From contig JAGBEX010000004.1 in the NCBI GenBank assembly GCA_017936765.1, positions 62,001-126,000 of the forward strand: 64,000 bases of DNA. Reading direction: 5' to 3'. The position numbers and the translations under genes were made by a program. This document shows, one piece after another, positions 1-7,091 of this stretch (positions are counted from its first letter, which is position 1; each line of letters begins with the position of its first letter). Below the pieces are notes generated by a model that saw only the letters and a list, made by a program, of their open reading frames with translations, did no database searches and was not told where the DNA came from. This DNA comes from Clostridia bacterium (GTDB lineage: Bacteria > Bacillota > Clostridia > Christensenellales > Aristaeellaceae).

Positions 1-589
1 AAACGTGAATACCCGCTACCAGCACCGGGAGGCGGCCTGCGGGCAGATCGCATCGGCCATCCGTCGCCTGTGGGAGAGTAAGCCCGGGCGGTACATGGCC
101 TTCTTCCCCAGCTTTGCGTTCATGAACCGGGTGGCGGAGCAGCTTGACCTGCCCTGCCAGGTGCAGTTTTCCGGTATGACCGACGAGGAACGCCGCGACT
201 TTCTGGCACCCTATCAGCCCGGCGGGGAGCCGACCCTCTCCCTGTGCGTGCTGGGGGGCATCTTTGCCGAGGGCATCGACCTGCCCGGCGATGCCCTGGA
301 CGGTGTGGTGATCGTGGGCGTGGGGCTACCCCAGGTGAATCTCTTTCAGGAAACGCTGCGGGATTATTACGAAGAGACCTTGCAGGGCGGCTTCCTCTAT
401 GCCTACATGATCCCCGGAATGCAGAAGGTGGCCCAGGCTGTGGGGCGGGTGATTCGCACGGAGACCGACCGGGGCGTGGCGATCCTCCTGGACGACCGCT
501 ATCAACAAAGCGGCTACCGGCGGCTGATGCCCGCTCACTGGCGGGTGCAGCAGGAGGCGGACTTGGGGGACTTCTGGGCAAAAACTTGA
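1..589 (+). CDS. DinG/XPD-type DNA helicase, C-terminal part (5' end outside window)
   Basis: Only the last ~195 residues are visible; the frame is open to the left edge, so the GTG at 5 is probably internal. The piece matches the second motor domain (HELICc2) of superfamily 2 XPD/DinG helicases. A conserved block FAEGIDLPG is followed by the motif VI-like QAVGRVIRT, which contributes arginine contacts to ATP. It ends in a short tail after LLDDRY. Such enzymes unwind DNA 5' to 3' using ATP and often carry an Fe-S cluster in the N-terminal half, which cannot be seen here. The stop codon lies inside the next promoter. Family assignment is confident; whether it is DinG itself or a Clostridia-specific relative is not decidable. 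Confidence 0.85.
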   Translation, partial: NVNTRYQHREAACGQIASAIRRLWESKPGRYMAFFPSFAFMNRVAEQLDLPCQVQFSGMTDEERRDFLAPYQPGGEPTLSLCVLGGIFAEGIDLPGDALDGVVIVGVGLPQVNLFQETLRDYYEETLQGGFLYAYMIPGMQKVAQAVGRVIRTETDRGVAILLDDRYQQSGYRRLMPAHWRVQQEADLGDFWAKT

Positions 590-613
590 CAAATCAAGGC
601 ATCTGTATACAAT
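586..613 (+). promoter_or_regulatory. sigma-A-type promoter for the acyltransferase-like gene
   Basis: TTGACA at 586-591 and TACAAT at 608-613 are separated by 16 nt. The -35 box overlaps the helicase stop codon (587-589). The next gene starts 83 nt downstream of the -10 box. Confidence 0.6.
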
Positions 614-695
614 GATAATGTGACAATTTTCGATATACTTTCATTTCGTCATCATCCTGTCACCACATCATCGACAAAGAAGCGAGGTACAGCCT

Positions 696-1613
696 ATGTT
701 TGGATTCCGTCCCGATGGCCGGCGCATCACCACCATCGATCCCATTGTCCGCATCACGCCCTACCTGATGCCCATGCGCTGCGACGCCCAGGTGTTTTTG
801 CAGCACAAGGTGGACTACGAAATGCTGGCGCGCTACATTGCCCAGCAGAGCGCCAAGGGCGAAAAGGTGACCTTCATGCAGATCATCGTGGCGGCCTTTG
901 TTCGCGCGGTGAGCCAGCACCCGGAGATCAACCGCTACATCATGAACAAGCAGTATTACTCCCGCAACAACTGCACCGTGTCCTTCACGATGCTGAAGGA
1001 TCCCCAAAATGCCGAGGGGGGCGAAACTGCCGTGAAGCTGCGCTTTGACCCCACCGACACCCTCTACGACGTGCGTGACCGCATGAACAAGGCCATCGAG
1101 GCCAACCGTGGCGTGGAGGAGAAGAACTTCCTGGACAAGCTGGTGGGTATTCTGCACGCGGTACCTGGCCTGGCCACGGCGGTGGTGGCGCTGGTGCGCC
1201 TGCTGGATCGCTACGGCCTCTGCCCCGGCGCGCTGCTGGACGAGCTGCCCTTCCACACCAGCATGTACATCACCAACAACGCCTCCATCGGTCTGCACCA
1301 TGTGAACCACCACATCTACAACTTTGGTTCCACCAGCCTCTTCTTCGGCATGGGTTCTGTGGAGCGCACCATGGCCATGGAAAACGGCCAGCCCCGCATG
1401 AAGCGCTGGCTGCCCATTGGCATCACCGCTGACGAGCGCGTGTGTTCCGGCGCCCACTATGCGGGCTTCTTCGCCACCATGAACCGCTGCCTGAACAACC
1501 CCGCCCTGCTGGAGGTTCCCCCGGAGACCGTGCGCTACGATGCCGGCATGGAATACCACGAACCGAAGGTGAATGCAGAGAAGCCCGTGGAAGGCCCGGC
1601 GGTATCTGCATAA
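696..1613 (+). CDS. 2-oxoacid dehydrogenase acyltransferase-like protein with altered active site
   Basis: A 305-aa protein resembling the catalytic domain of E2 acyltransferases and chloramphenicol acetyltransferase. It has no lipoyl or E1/E3-binding domain, and no E1 or E3 gene is nearby. The family's C-terminal catalytic motif is normally DHRxxDG, where His and Asp are essential. The aligned stretch here is DERVCSGA (residues 246-253), so His is replaced by Glu and Asp by Ser. A conventional acyl-CoA transfer reaction therefore looks unlikely. The gene has its own promoter (586-613) and terminator (1623-1649). It could be a structural or ligand-binding homologue. Fold assignment is moderately strong; function is unknown. 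Confidence 0.7.
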   Translation: MFGFRPDGRRITTIDPIVRITPYLMPMRCDAQVFLQHKVDYEMLARYIAQQSAKGEKVTFMQIIVAAFVRAVSQHPEINRYIMNKQYYSRNNCTVSFTMLKDPQNAEGGETAVKLRFDPTDTLYDVRDRMNKAIEANRGVEEKNFLDKLVGILHAVPGLATAVVALVRLLDRYGLCPGALLDELPFHTSMYITNNASIGLHHVNHHIYNFGSTSLFFGMGSVERTMAMENGQPRMKRWLPIGITADERVCSGAHYAGFFATMNRCLNNPALLEVPPETVRYDAGMEYHEPKVNAEKPVEGPAVSA

Positions 1614-1622
1614 AGTTTTTGC

Positions 1623-1649
1623 CCACATTTGCAAGGATGTGGTTTTTTT
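1623..1649 (+). terminator. intrinsic terminator
   Basis: Inverted repeat CCACAT (1623-1628) / ATGTGG (1637-1642) is followed directly by seven T residues. It closes the acyltransferase-like gene and isolates it from the sigma factor operon. Confidence 0.75.
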
Positions 1650-1651
1650 GC

Positions 1652-1679
1652 TGTAACGAAACGCCTCTTTGCGTGTCTC
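1652..1679 (+). promoter_or_regulatory. ECF-type promoter (probable autoregulation of the sigma operon)
   Basis: TGTAAC (1652-1657), 16 nt, then TGTCTC (1674-1679). This resembles ECF promoters of Firmicutes such as the SigV/SigW type (TGAAAC, N16, CGTCTA). It sits 23 nt upstream of the sigma gene. The same arrangement recurs before the second ECF gene at 56521-56548. Confidence 0.6.
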
Positions 1680-1702
1680 AATAAGTGAAAGGGGGTGAGC
1701 TG

Positions 1703-2194
1703 GTGCAAGATTTCGAGCAAAGCTACCGGGAGTACGAGCGCATGGTACACGCTTTTCTCCTGCGGCTGTGCGGCAACGAAAGCCTGGCGGAAGAACTGAC
1801 GCAGGAGACCTTCTATCAGGCGCTGAAGCATTGGAAGGAATTCCGGGGCGAAAGCAATGTGTCCACATGGCTGTGTACCATCGGCAAGCGGCTGTATCTG
1901 AACTGCCTGCGCCGCCAGCCCACGCTGCCCCTGGAGCAAGCCCCGGAACCCCGCACGCCGGACATTGCAGAGGCCATTGCCGACAGCGACCGCATGATGG
2001 ACGCCCACCGCCTGCTGCACCGGCTGCCGGAACCCTTCCGGGAGGTGTTCACCCTGCGCACCTTTGGCGAACTGAGCCACGGGCAAATCGCCAGCCTGTT
2101 TGGCAAAAGCGAGAGCTGGGCGCGGGTGACCTACTATCGGGCGAGGCAGATGCTGAGCCACATGGCCAAGGAGGAATGGAACGATGAAGGATAA
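1703..2194 (+). CDS. ECF-family RNA polymerase sigma factor
   Basis: About 163 aa with the two-domain ECF layout. Region 2 (around ESLAEELTQETFYQAL, then WKEFRGESNVSTWLCTI) binds core enzyme and the -10 element. A region 4 helix-turn-helix near the end (FGELSHGQIASLFGKSESWARV) binds the -35 element. The GTG at 1703 is chosen because AAAGGGGGTGAG (1688-1699) lies just upstream; an in-frame GTG at 1685 would contain that site. The gene overlaps its anti-sigma gene by 11 nt, so translation is probably coupled. An ECF-like promoter upstream suggests autoregulation. The signal it answers to is not visible. Confidence 0.9.
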   Translation: MQDFEQSYREYERMVHAFLLRLCGNESLAEELTQETFYQALKHWKEFRGESNVSTWLCTIGKRLYLNCLRRQPTLPLEQAPEPRTPDIAEAIADSDRMMDAHRLLHRLPEPFREVFTLRTFGELSHGQIASLFGKSESWARVTYYRARQMLSHMAKEEWNDEG

Positions 2195-3071
2195 ATGCTC
2201 TATTGCCCGCGACCTGATGCCCCTGGTGATCGACGGTGCGTGCAGCGAGGAAAGCAACAGCTTTGTGAAGGAACACGTTTCGCAATGCCCGCCCTGCGCG
2301 GAGATCTGGGGCGAAATGAAAACCGAGCTGCCCCGCATGGCCGCCGAAAAGGAGAAGGCCGAGCTGGAAAAGGCCGCCCGCGCCATGAAGAAGAAGCGGA
2401 GGAAGCGGGTCTTCTGGACGGTGCTGCTCAGCGTGATGGCTGCGGTGGTGCTGGTGTTTGGCGGTGGCTGGCTTTATGACGAACTGACGGTGTATTCCAA
2501 TGTTCCTATGTCCAAGGACGAGGTGGATGTGAAGCTGTACAAGACCTCTGACGGCACCGGGCTGATCGTGTATGACCTGGCGCGGGATGACGCTGTTTGC
2601 GGACAGGGCTGGGGTTATGGCAGCGGCAACATTGCAAACCTGTGGATGTACGAGCCGTATATCCAGATCGGTGATGAACAGTACGAAAAGCATCACGGCG
2701 GCTACCGCATCTATGAGCAGGGCTATTGGACGGAAGATGGCTGGCTATACGATGTGGACGCCTATGAAGTTTATGTGACGATGAGCCGGGGTGAGACTCC
2801 GACGGATAGCCCGACTGTGATATATGATATTGGAACACAGACGGACGTGACCTACACGATCAATGAGCCGGAATACGTTCAGGAAATCTGGATGAATTAC
2901 AGCGACGGCAAAGAATTGCTCTACACCCACGGCGACGAAGTCCCCACCTGCTCGCCAGAGATGGAGGCGTACCTGCAATGCCTGCATACGCCCATCGGCA
3001 TCGGCAAGCCTGTGGAATACGACTACGACAAGCTGGCCGAACTCCGCGCTGCTGTGCCTGAGTGGCAATAA
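2184..3071 (+). CDS. membrane anti-sigma factor with zinc-binding N-terminus
   Basis: A 295-aa protein. The cytoplasmic N-terminus carries the HxxxCxxC zinc-anti-sigma signature (His31, Cys35, Cys38) plus Cys5. A basic stretch (KKKRRKR) and one membrane segment (~80-100) follow, then an extracellular domain of about 190 residues rich in Tyr, Asp and Gly with no family I recognise. By analogy to ZAS proteins, the N-terminus holds the preceding sigma factor and the outer domain senses an envelope signal. It overlaps the sigma gene by 11 nt. The first Cys is further from the HxxxCxxC motif than usual, so the zinc site may be atypical. Confidence 0.82.
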   Translation: MKDKCSIARDLMPLVIDGACSEESNSFVKEHVSQCPPCAEIWGEMKTELPRMAAEKEKAELEKAARAMKKKRRKRVFWTVLLSVMAAVVLVFGGGWLYDELTVYSNVPMSKDEVDVKLYKTSDGTGLIVYDLARDDAVCGQGWGYGSGNIANLWMYEPYIQIGDEQYEKHHGGYRIYEQGYWTEDGWLYDVDAYEVYVTMSRGETPTDSPTVIYDIGTQTDVTYTINEPEYVQEIWMNYSDGKELLYTHGDEVPTCSPEMEAYLQCLHTPIGIGKPVEYDYDKLAELRAAVPEWQ

Positions 3072-3081
3072 GCAGGAATCA

Positions 3082-3140
3082 GCCTCCGGGCTGTCGAATA
3101 CGATGAAGGATCGTAGTACGGCAGAACGGAGGCATTTTTG
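3082..3140 (+). terminator. three-tier hairpin: terminator of the sigma operon that also contains the tyrA ribosome-binding site
   Basis: Nested pairing: GCCTCCG (3082-3088) with CGGAGGC (3127-3133), CTGTCG (3091-3096) with CGGCAG (3119-3124), and TACGAT (3099-3104) with ATCGTA (3110-3115). A T-run (ATTTTTG) follows the stem. The 3' arm contains GGAGG, the Shine-Dalgarno site of tyrA. The structure can therefore stop transcription and, in read-through RNA, hide the tyrA start site. Confidence 0.65.
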
Positions 3141-3141
3141 T

Positions 3142-3975
3142 ATGAATATCGGTATCGTCGGCCTGGGACTCATTGGCGGCTCCCTGGCCAAGACCATCAA
3201 GCTGAACACGGAGCATCGGGTCATTGGCTGCGATGTGGACTTGCAGACCATCCTGCAAGCCCAGCTCATGGACGCCCTGGACGAGGAGATGGACAAGGAT
3301 AACCTGCCCACCTGCGACATGGTGTTGGTGGCGCTGTACCCCGGGGCCATTGTGGAGTGGATCACCGCCCATGCCCGGCAGTTCAAGCCCGGCGCGCTGG
3401 TCATCGACTGCGGCGGCGTGAAGCAGGAAATCTGCCGCCAGCTGGTTCCCCTGGCCAAGGAGAGTGGCTGGCACTTCATCGGCGGTCACCCCATGGCAGG
3501 CCGGGAGTTCTCCGGCTTCAAGTATGCCAAGGACGACCTGTTCGACCACGCCAGCATGATCCTCACCCCCATGGGCGACGAGCAGCCGGAACTGCTCCAG
3601 CGGGCGCGGGATTTCTTCATGGACCTGGGCTTCCGGCGGGTGCAGTTCACCACGCCGAAGATTCACGATGAGATGATCGCCTACACCAGCCAGCTGGCGC
3701 ACATTGTGTCCAGCGCCTATGTGAAGACCCCGCTGGCCGGCCGGCACAAGGGCTTTTCCGCCGGCTCCTTTGCGGACATGACCCGCGTGGCCCGGCTCAA
3801 CGAGCATATGTGGACGGAGCTGTTCTTCGACAACCGCGAAGCCCTGCTGCCGGAGGTGGAGGGCCTGGTGGAGCGCCTGACCGAGTACCGCGATGCCCTG
3901 CGGGACAATGACCGCCAGCGCATGATGCAGCTTTTGCGGGACGGCAGGGAGATCAAAGAGAGCCTGGAAAACTGA
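3142..3975 (+). CDS. tyrA: prephenate dehydrogenase
   Basis: A 277-aa NAD(P)-dependent dehydrogenase that oxidatively decarboxylates prephenate to 4-hydroxyphenylpyruvate in tyrosine synthesis, in the cytoplasm. The N-terminal Rossmann motif is GLGLIGGS (residues 7-14). GGHPMAGRE follows in the middle, the family's substrate-binding stretch, and the C-terminus is helical. Length fits the catalytic domain alone; no ACT or chorismate mutase domain is attached. The ATG at 3142 is preceded by GGAGG at 3128-3132; an upstream ATG at 3103 lies inside the hairpin and is unlikely. No other aromatic-pathway gene is near. The start site is folded into the preceding terminator hairpin, suggesting low or conditional translation. 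Confidence 0.88.
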   Translation: MNIGIVGLGLIGGSLAKTIKLNTEHRVIGCDVDLQTILQAQLMDALDEEMDKDNLPTCDMVLVALYPGAIVEWITAHARQFKPGALVIDCGGVKQEICRQLVPLAKESGWHFIGGHPMAGREFSGFKYAKDDLFDHASMILTPMGDEQPELLQRARDFFMDLGFRRVQFTTPKIHDEMIAYTSQLAHIVSSAYVKTPLAGRHKGFSAGSFADMTRVARLNEHMWTELFFDNREALLPEVEGLVERLTEYRDALRDNDRQRMMQLLRDGREIKESLEN

Positions 3976-3979
3976 ATGC

Positions 3980-4009
3980 TTGACGCTGGGTGGGCAGGAG
4001 TGTTATAAT
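3980..4009 (+). promoter_or_regulatory. promoter of tRNA-Leu(UAA)
   Basis: TTGACG (3980-3985) and TATAAT (4004-4009) with an 18-nt spacer. The tRNA begins 12 nt after the -10 box, which fits a very short leader. Confidence 0.8.
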
Positions 4010-4020
4010 CCTTGGTGCGC

Positions 4021-4102
4021 GCGGATATGGTGGAATGGCAGACACCGGGGACTTAAAATCCCCTGCTCACAAGGCGTGTGGGTTCGAGTCCCACTATCCG
4101 CA
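4021..4102 (+). tRNA. tRNA-Leu (anticodon UAA)
   Basis: Acceptor arms GCGGATA / TATCCGC (4095-4101) pair fully. The anticodon loop CTTAAAA sits between GGGGA and TCCCC, giving anticodon TAA. A long variable arm, as expected for leucine tRNAs, and a GGTTCGAGTCC T arm are present. The 3' CCA is not encoded (the sequence reads ACA). Single-gene unit with its own promoter and terminator. Confidence 0.95.
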
Positions 4103-4110
4103 CAAAAAAA

Positions 4111-4133
4111 GTGGCTTTTCAGCCACTTTTTTT
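4111..4133 (+). terminator. intrinsic terminator, probably bidirectional
   Basis: GTGGCT / AGCCAC stem (4111-4126) flanked by seven A on the left and seven T on the right. It ends the tRNA transcript and also overlaps the last codons of the convergent serine hydrolase gene. Confidence 0.8.
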
Positions 4134-5579
4134 GTATGCATATTTCACCTTCACGGTTTCGTGATACCAGGTGCCGGGATGCTCCGGGTTGGTGGTCTCC
4201 TGCAGGAGCAGGTTCACGCCATCATCGGTGGGCTTGAAGGTCAGGGTCACTTCCTCCATGCCCTCGATCTCGAAGTGGCGCAGGATCAATGCGCCGTCCT
4301 TCACGCCCCAGGCCATCACGATGGGGGAGGTGGTGGTCATGTCGCGGTAGTGCAGGCCGTCGATCATGGGCGGCACGTCGTTGCGGTGCCAGGCGCCGCG
4401 GGTGGCCTTCAGCACATTGCCCTGGCGGGTCAACACGAGGGTATCGTCCTCCAGCGCCAGGGTGATGTCGCCCACGGGCAGGTTCTCGTAGCGCCCCAGC
4501 ACGGCGGCGGGGATGGGGGCGCCGTCGTCCTCCGGCAGGCTGCGATAGGCGCTCAGCGTGGCCAGGCGGGCGGTCAGCTCGGCCATGGCGGCTTCGTCCT
4601 CCGGCAGGGGATCGGGCTGGTAGGCGTTCAGCACGTTGTTGTAGTACACCTGCATCTCGTTGCCCATGTCCTGCAAAAGGGCGGTCATGGCCAGCACGGT
4701 GTCGGTGCGGCGATCCATCAGGCACAGCTGGCCGTACATACCGTCGCCACGGAAGCAGCCGTTGATGCACATCCACATCTGGTAGCCGTAGCCTGCGTTC
4801 CAGTCGCCATAGCCCAGCACGTCGGCAGCCTGGTAGATCTGGGGGCGGGTGGCGGCGGCCACATAGTTGCGGGGGATGAGCTGCTCATCGCCCCACTTGC
4901 CGTCGTTGAGCAGGCACACGCCCAGCTTGGCAATCACCTCCGGCACCAGCGAGAAGCCGAAGCCGCCGGTGCAGATGTCGTGGGGGTCGCGCATCCAGCG
5001 GGTGCCGCTGATGCCCAGGGGCGTCAGCAGCTTCTCCTGCAGGTAGTCCTCCAGGTCGATGCCCTTCTTTTTCAGCGCGGCAGAGAGCATATAGGTGGCG
5101 ATGGTGTTGTAGCGGAACACCTGGCCGGGCATTTCGGAGAAAGCCTCCTTGAGGAAGGCCTGGCGCATATCCGCCCAGCAGTTTTCGCCATAGGGTTCCT
5201 GGGGCTGGCCGGTGGACATCCGCAGCAGGTGGCGCAGGGTCAGGCTCTGCAGCTCCTTGCCGGGCTTGACGCCGGAGGCAGCCGCTTCCTCGGCAAAGAT
5301 GTCGATGAGCTTCTCATCCAGGTCGATGCGCCCTTCGCCCTCGGCAATGCCCACAGCCACGGAGGTGAAGGTCTTCGAGAGGGAGAACACGGTTTGCAGC
5401 TGGTCAGGGGTGTAGGGATCGTAGTAGCCCTCGCACAGCACCTGGCCGTGGCGCACCAGCATGAAGGAGTGGATCTGCAAGCCCCGGGCCTGATAATCGT
5501 CGATCATGGCAACGATGCGGCGGGGATCAAGTCCGGCCTGGGCCGGGGTGCAGCGGGGGAGCGGCGTAACGTGGGGCAT
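4119..5579 (-). CDS. serine hydrolase of the beta-lactamase / class C family
   Basis: A 486-aa protein. The SxxK nucleophile motif is S66-L-S-K69 within VFSLSKTFTS, and a tyrosine motif RYNT (Tyr157) matches the second catalytic element (YxN in the family, here with Thr in the third place). The C-terminal ~150 residues resemble the beta-rich extension found in esterases and D-aminopeptidase-like members. No signal peptide, so it is probably cytoplasmic. A good ribosome site (AAAGGAGGG) precedes the ATG. It follows corA by 12 nt and is likely co-transcribed. Substrate (ester, amide or peptide) cannot be told from sequence; beta-lactam resistance is not implied. Confidence 0.85.
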   Translation of the reverse strand: MPHVTPLPRCTPAQAGLDPRRIVAMIDDYQARGLQIHSFMLVRHGQVLCEGYYDPYTPDQLQTVFSLSKTFTSVAVGIAEGEGRIDLDEKLIDIFAEEAAASGVKPGKELQSLTLRHLLRMSTGQPQEPYGENCWADMRQAFLKEAFSEMPGQVFRYNTIATYMLSAALKKKGIDLEDYLQEKLLTPLGISGTRWMRDPHDICTGGFGFSLVPEVIAKLGVCLLNDGKWGDEQLIPRNYVAAATRPQIYQAADVLGYGDWNAGYGYQMWMCINGCFRGDGMYGQLCLMDRRTDTVLAMTALLQDMGNEMQVYYNNVLNAYQPDPLPEDEAAMAELTARLATLSAYRSLPEDDGAPIPAAVLGRYENLPVGDITLALEDDTLVLTRQGNVLKATRGAWHRNDVPPMIDGLHYRDMTTTSPIVMAWGVKDGALILRHFEIEGMEEVTLTFKPTDDGVNLLLQETTNPEHPGTWYHETVKVKYAYKKSG

Positions 5580-5591
5580 GGGATCCCTCCT

Positions 5592-6539
5592 TTATTTGAA
5601 CATTTGCTTCTTGTACATGAAGATGAAGGAAACAATGGCCAGCAGCACGGAGATGCCCACCACGATCCAGAACCCGAAGGGGGAGGACGCGAAGGGGATG
5701 CCGCCCACATTCATGCCCCACAGAGAGGCGATGATGGTGGGGATGGACAGCACGGCGGTCAGGCTGGTCAGCACCTTCATGGTGATGTTCAGGTTGTTGG
5801 AAATGATGGAGGCAAAGGTGTCCATGGTGCCGGTCATAATGTCGCGGTAGATGGCGCACATTTCAATGGCCTGCTTGTTCTCGATGATGACGTCCTCCAA
5901 GAGGTCGGTGTCCTCGGGGAACTGGCGGAGGATATTGGTCTGGCGCATGAGGCGCTCCAGAACCATTTCGTTGCTCTTCAGAGAGGTGGAGAAGAACACC
6001 AGGGATTTCTCCAGCTTCATCATCTGCAGCAGCTCCTGGTTGCGGGAGGACTTTTCCAGCTTCTCCTGCACGTGCATGGAGGCCTTGTCGATCTGCTTCA
6101 GGTAGGCCAGGTAGCGGCTGGCGTTGCGGTGCAACAGCTGCAGGATGAAGCGGGTGCGCTTGTGGGTCCAGAAGCCGCGGATGCGCTCCTCGGTAAAATC
6201 ATTGATGATGGGGGTATCGCGGGTGCAAACGGTGATGATGATGTCGTCCACCAGCACAATGCCCAGAGGGATGGTGGAATACACATAGCCGCTGCCTTCG
6301 CTTTCAACATAGGGGATGTCCACCACGATCAGCGTCTGATTCTTGTCAGGCTCATGCTCGATGCGGGCGGATTCCTCCTCGTCCAGCGCGGCGGCCAGGA
6401 AGGTGGGGTCGATGGCGAAGCGGGCGTTGAGGCCGTCCACTTCTTCTTTGGTTGGATTTTGAAGATGCACCCAGCAACCCTTCTCCAGGGTGGTGCATTC
6501 GGTCATGTGATCGTCAACGGTCTTGAAGATCCTCTTCAT
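5592..6539 (-). CDS. corA: CorA-family divalent cation (Mg2+) transporter
   Basis: A 315-aa protein with a long acidic and helical cytoplasmic N-terminal domain. Two C-terminal membrane helices follow, the first ending in the diagnostic GMN motif (residues 275-277, LWGMNVGG). CorA proteins form pentamers that pass Mg2+, and sometimes Co2+ or Ni2+, into the cell. The basic C-terminal tail (YKKQMFK) is typical. Upstream lie a good promoter (6721-6749), a possible Asp/Pro-starting leader peptide (6594-6665), and a hairpin whose arm runs into the ribosome site (6554-6573), so Mg2+-dependent control is plausible. The serine hydrolase follows in the same operon. Ion preference is inferred from the family only. 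Confidence 0.92.
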   Translation of the reverse strand: MKRIFKTVDDHMTECTTLEKGCWVHLQNPTKEEVDGLNARFAIDPTFLAAALDEEESARIEHEPDKNQTLIVVDIPYVESEGSGYVYSTIPLGIVLVDDIIITVCTRDTPIINDFTEERIRGFWTHKRTRFILQLLHRNASRYLAYLKQIDKASMHVQEKLEKSSRNQELLQMMKLEKSLVFFSTSLKSNEMVLERLMRQTNILRQFPEDTDLLEDVIIENKQAIEMCAIYRDIMTGTMDTFASIISNNLNITMKVLTSLTAVLSIPTIIASLWGMNVGGIPFASSPFGFWIVVGISVLLAIVSFIFMYKKQMFK

Positions 6540-6553
6540 GGGTGATCAGTCCT

Positions 6554-6573
6554 TTCCGGCAATGTGGCCGGAA
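6554..6573 (-). promoter_or_regulatory. hairpin next to the corA ribosome-binding site
   Basis: Perfect inverted repeat TTCCGGC / GCCGGAA with a 6-nt loop. On the minus-strand RNA the 3' arm runs into GGAAAGGA, the presumed Shine-Dalgarno site of corA. Folding would limit access to that site. It lies in the 54-nt gap between the leader ORF and corA. Confidence 0.45.
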
Positions 6574-6593
6574 GCGGCGCTCACGGATGCACG

Positions 6594-6665
6594 TCAAGCG
6601 ATGCGCACCTGAAAGGAGCGCTGTTCCGGGATGGTCATGGTGTTACTACCAGGGTCGGTATCCAT
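6594..6665 (-). CDS. possible 23-aa leader peptide of corA
   Basis: A short ORF starting MDTDPGSNTM and ending FQVRIA, entirely within the corA leader transcript predicted from the promoter at 6721-6749. AAGGAG (minus strand, 6678-6683) precedes its ATG with a somewhat long 12-nt spacing. Leader peptides of Mg2+ transporters such as MgtL begin with acidic residues and prolines, which destabilise ribosomes at low Mg2+; the MDTDP start resembles that. Longer in-frame forms begin at or upstream of the -10 box and are less likely. Evidence is positional and by analogy only; it could be non-coding. Confidence 0.35.
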   Translation of the reverse strand: MDTDPGSNTMTIPEQRSFQVRIA

Positions 6666-6720
6666 GGAAAAAGCCAGCTCCTTTCTTGTTGGTGCGGAAG
6701 GGGAAACTTCCTTATCTTCC

Positions 6721-6749
6721 ATGATAGACGCAAGTTTACAAAAAGTCAA
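6721..6749 (-). promoter_or_regulatory. corA promoter
   Basis: Minus strand: TTGACT (6749-6744), 17 nt, TATCAT (6726-6721). Predicted RNA starts near 6714, giving a leader of about 175 nt before corA. Confidence 0.65.
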
Positions 6750-6874
6750 CGCAAATTTGCTTTCAAACAGCCCGAAATTTGCGGCATTTTTCGACAGAAA
6801 ATTATTTTTTGAGGCCACACAAGGGCTTGCGGTCACTTTCGAGTTTGTGACGTTGAAAATGACCGTTTCGTACA

Positions 6875-6903
6875 TTTACAACGGCGGCCAAACACAATAT
6901 AAT
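6875..6903 (+). promoter_or_regulatory. nrdD promoter
   Basis: TTTACA (6875-6880), 17 nt, TATAAT (6898-6903). The -10 box lies inside the first NrdR-type box. RNA would start about 180 nt before nrdD. Confidence 0.75.
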
Positions 6904-6940
6904 GTCACTTGTTCGCGGTGACCACCACAATATGTGGTTT
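6892..6940 (+). promoter_or_regulatory. paired NrdR boxes
   Basis: Two near-palindromes, ACACAATATAATGTCA (6892-6907) and CCACAATATGTGGTTT (6925-6940), match the NrdR box pattern (acaCwAtATaTwGtgt). They lie 33 nt apart, about three helical turns, on the same face of DNA. The first covers the -10 box, so NrdR binding would block polymerase. NrdR is the ATP/dATP-sensing repressor of ribonucleotide reductase genes; its gene is not in this window. Confidence 0.75.
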
Positions 6941-7078
6941 CACCCCGCTGATCTGACACAAGCGGTACACAAGTGCGATACCGTTTTTGAGAGGGAGCAT
7001 CGCTGCCAAATGCATGGTGCGGGCTGCGATTTCCCTTTTCTCACGCGCCCGTTTGAGGCACGCACAGCAGCACAACTC
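6941..7078 (+). promoter_or_regulatory. untranslated nrdD leader with a hairpin
   Basis: Between the second NrdR box and the nrdD ribosome site lies ~140 nt without a convincing ORF. It contains an inverted repeat, ATCGCTGCC (6999-7007) with GGCTGCGAT (7022-7030), broken by one T-T mismatch. I see no cobalamin-riboswitch box or T-run. Function unknown. Confidence 0.35.
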
Positions 7079-7091
7079 AGGAGGAGATTCT

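Noticed and set aside
3990..6545. 851-aa plus-strand open frame over the serine hydrolase and corA genes
   Set aside because: It is rich in His, Gly, Gln and Val from antisense reading of GC-rich codons, starts across a tRNA, and opposes two clear minus-strand genes.
6540..6749. M-box Mg2+ riboswitch upstream of corA
   Set aside because: I could not find the conserved M-box core sequences or the typical three-helix layout; only one short hairpin is evident.
6941..7078. cobalamin riboswitch upstream of nrdD
   Set aside because: No B12-box-like sequence; class III reductases also do not use cobalamin.
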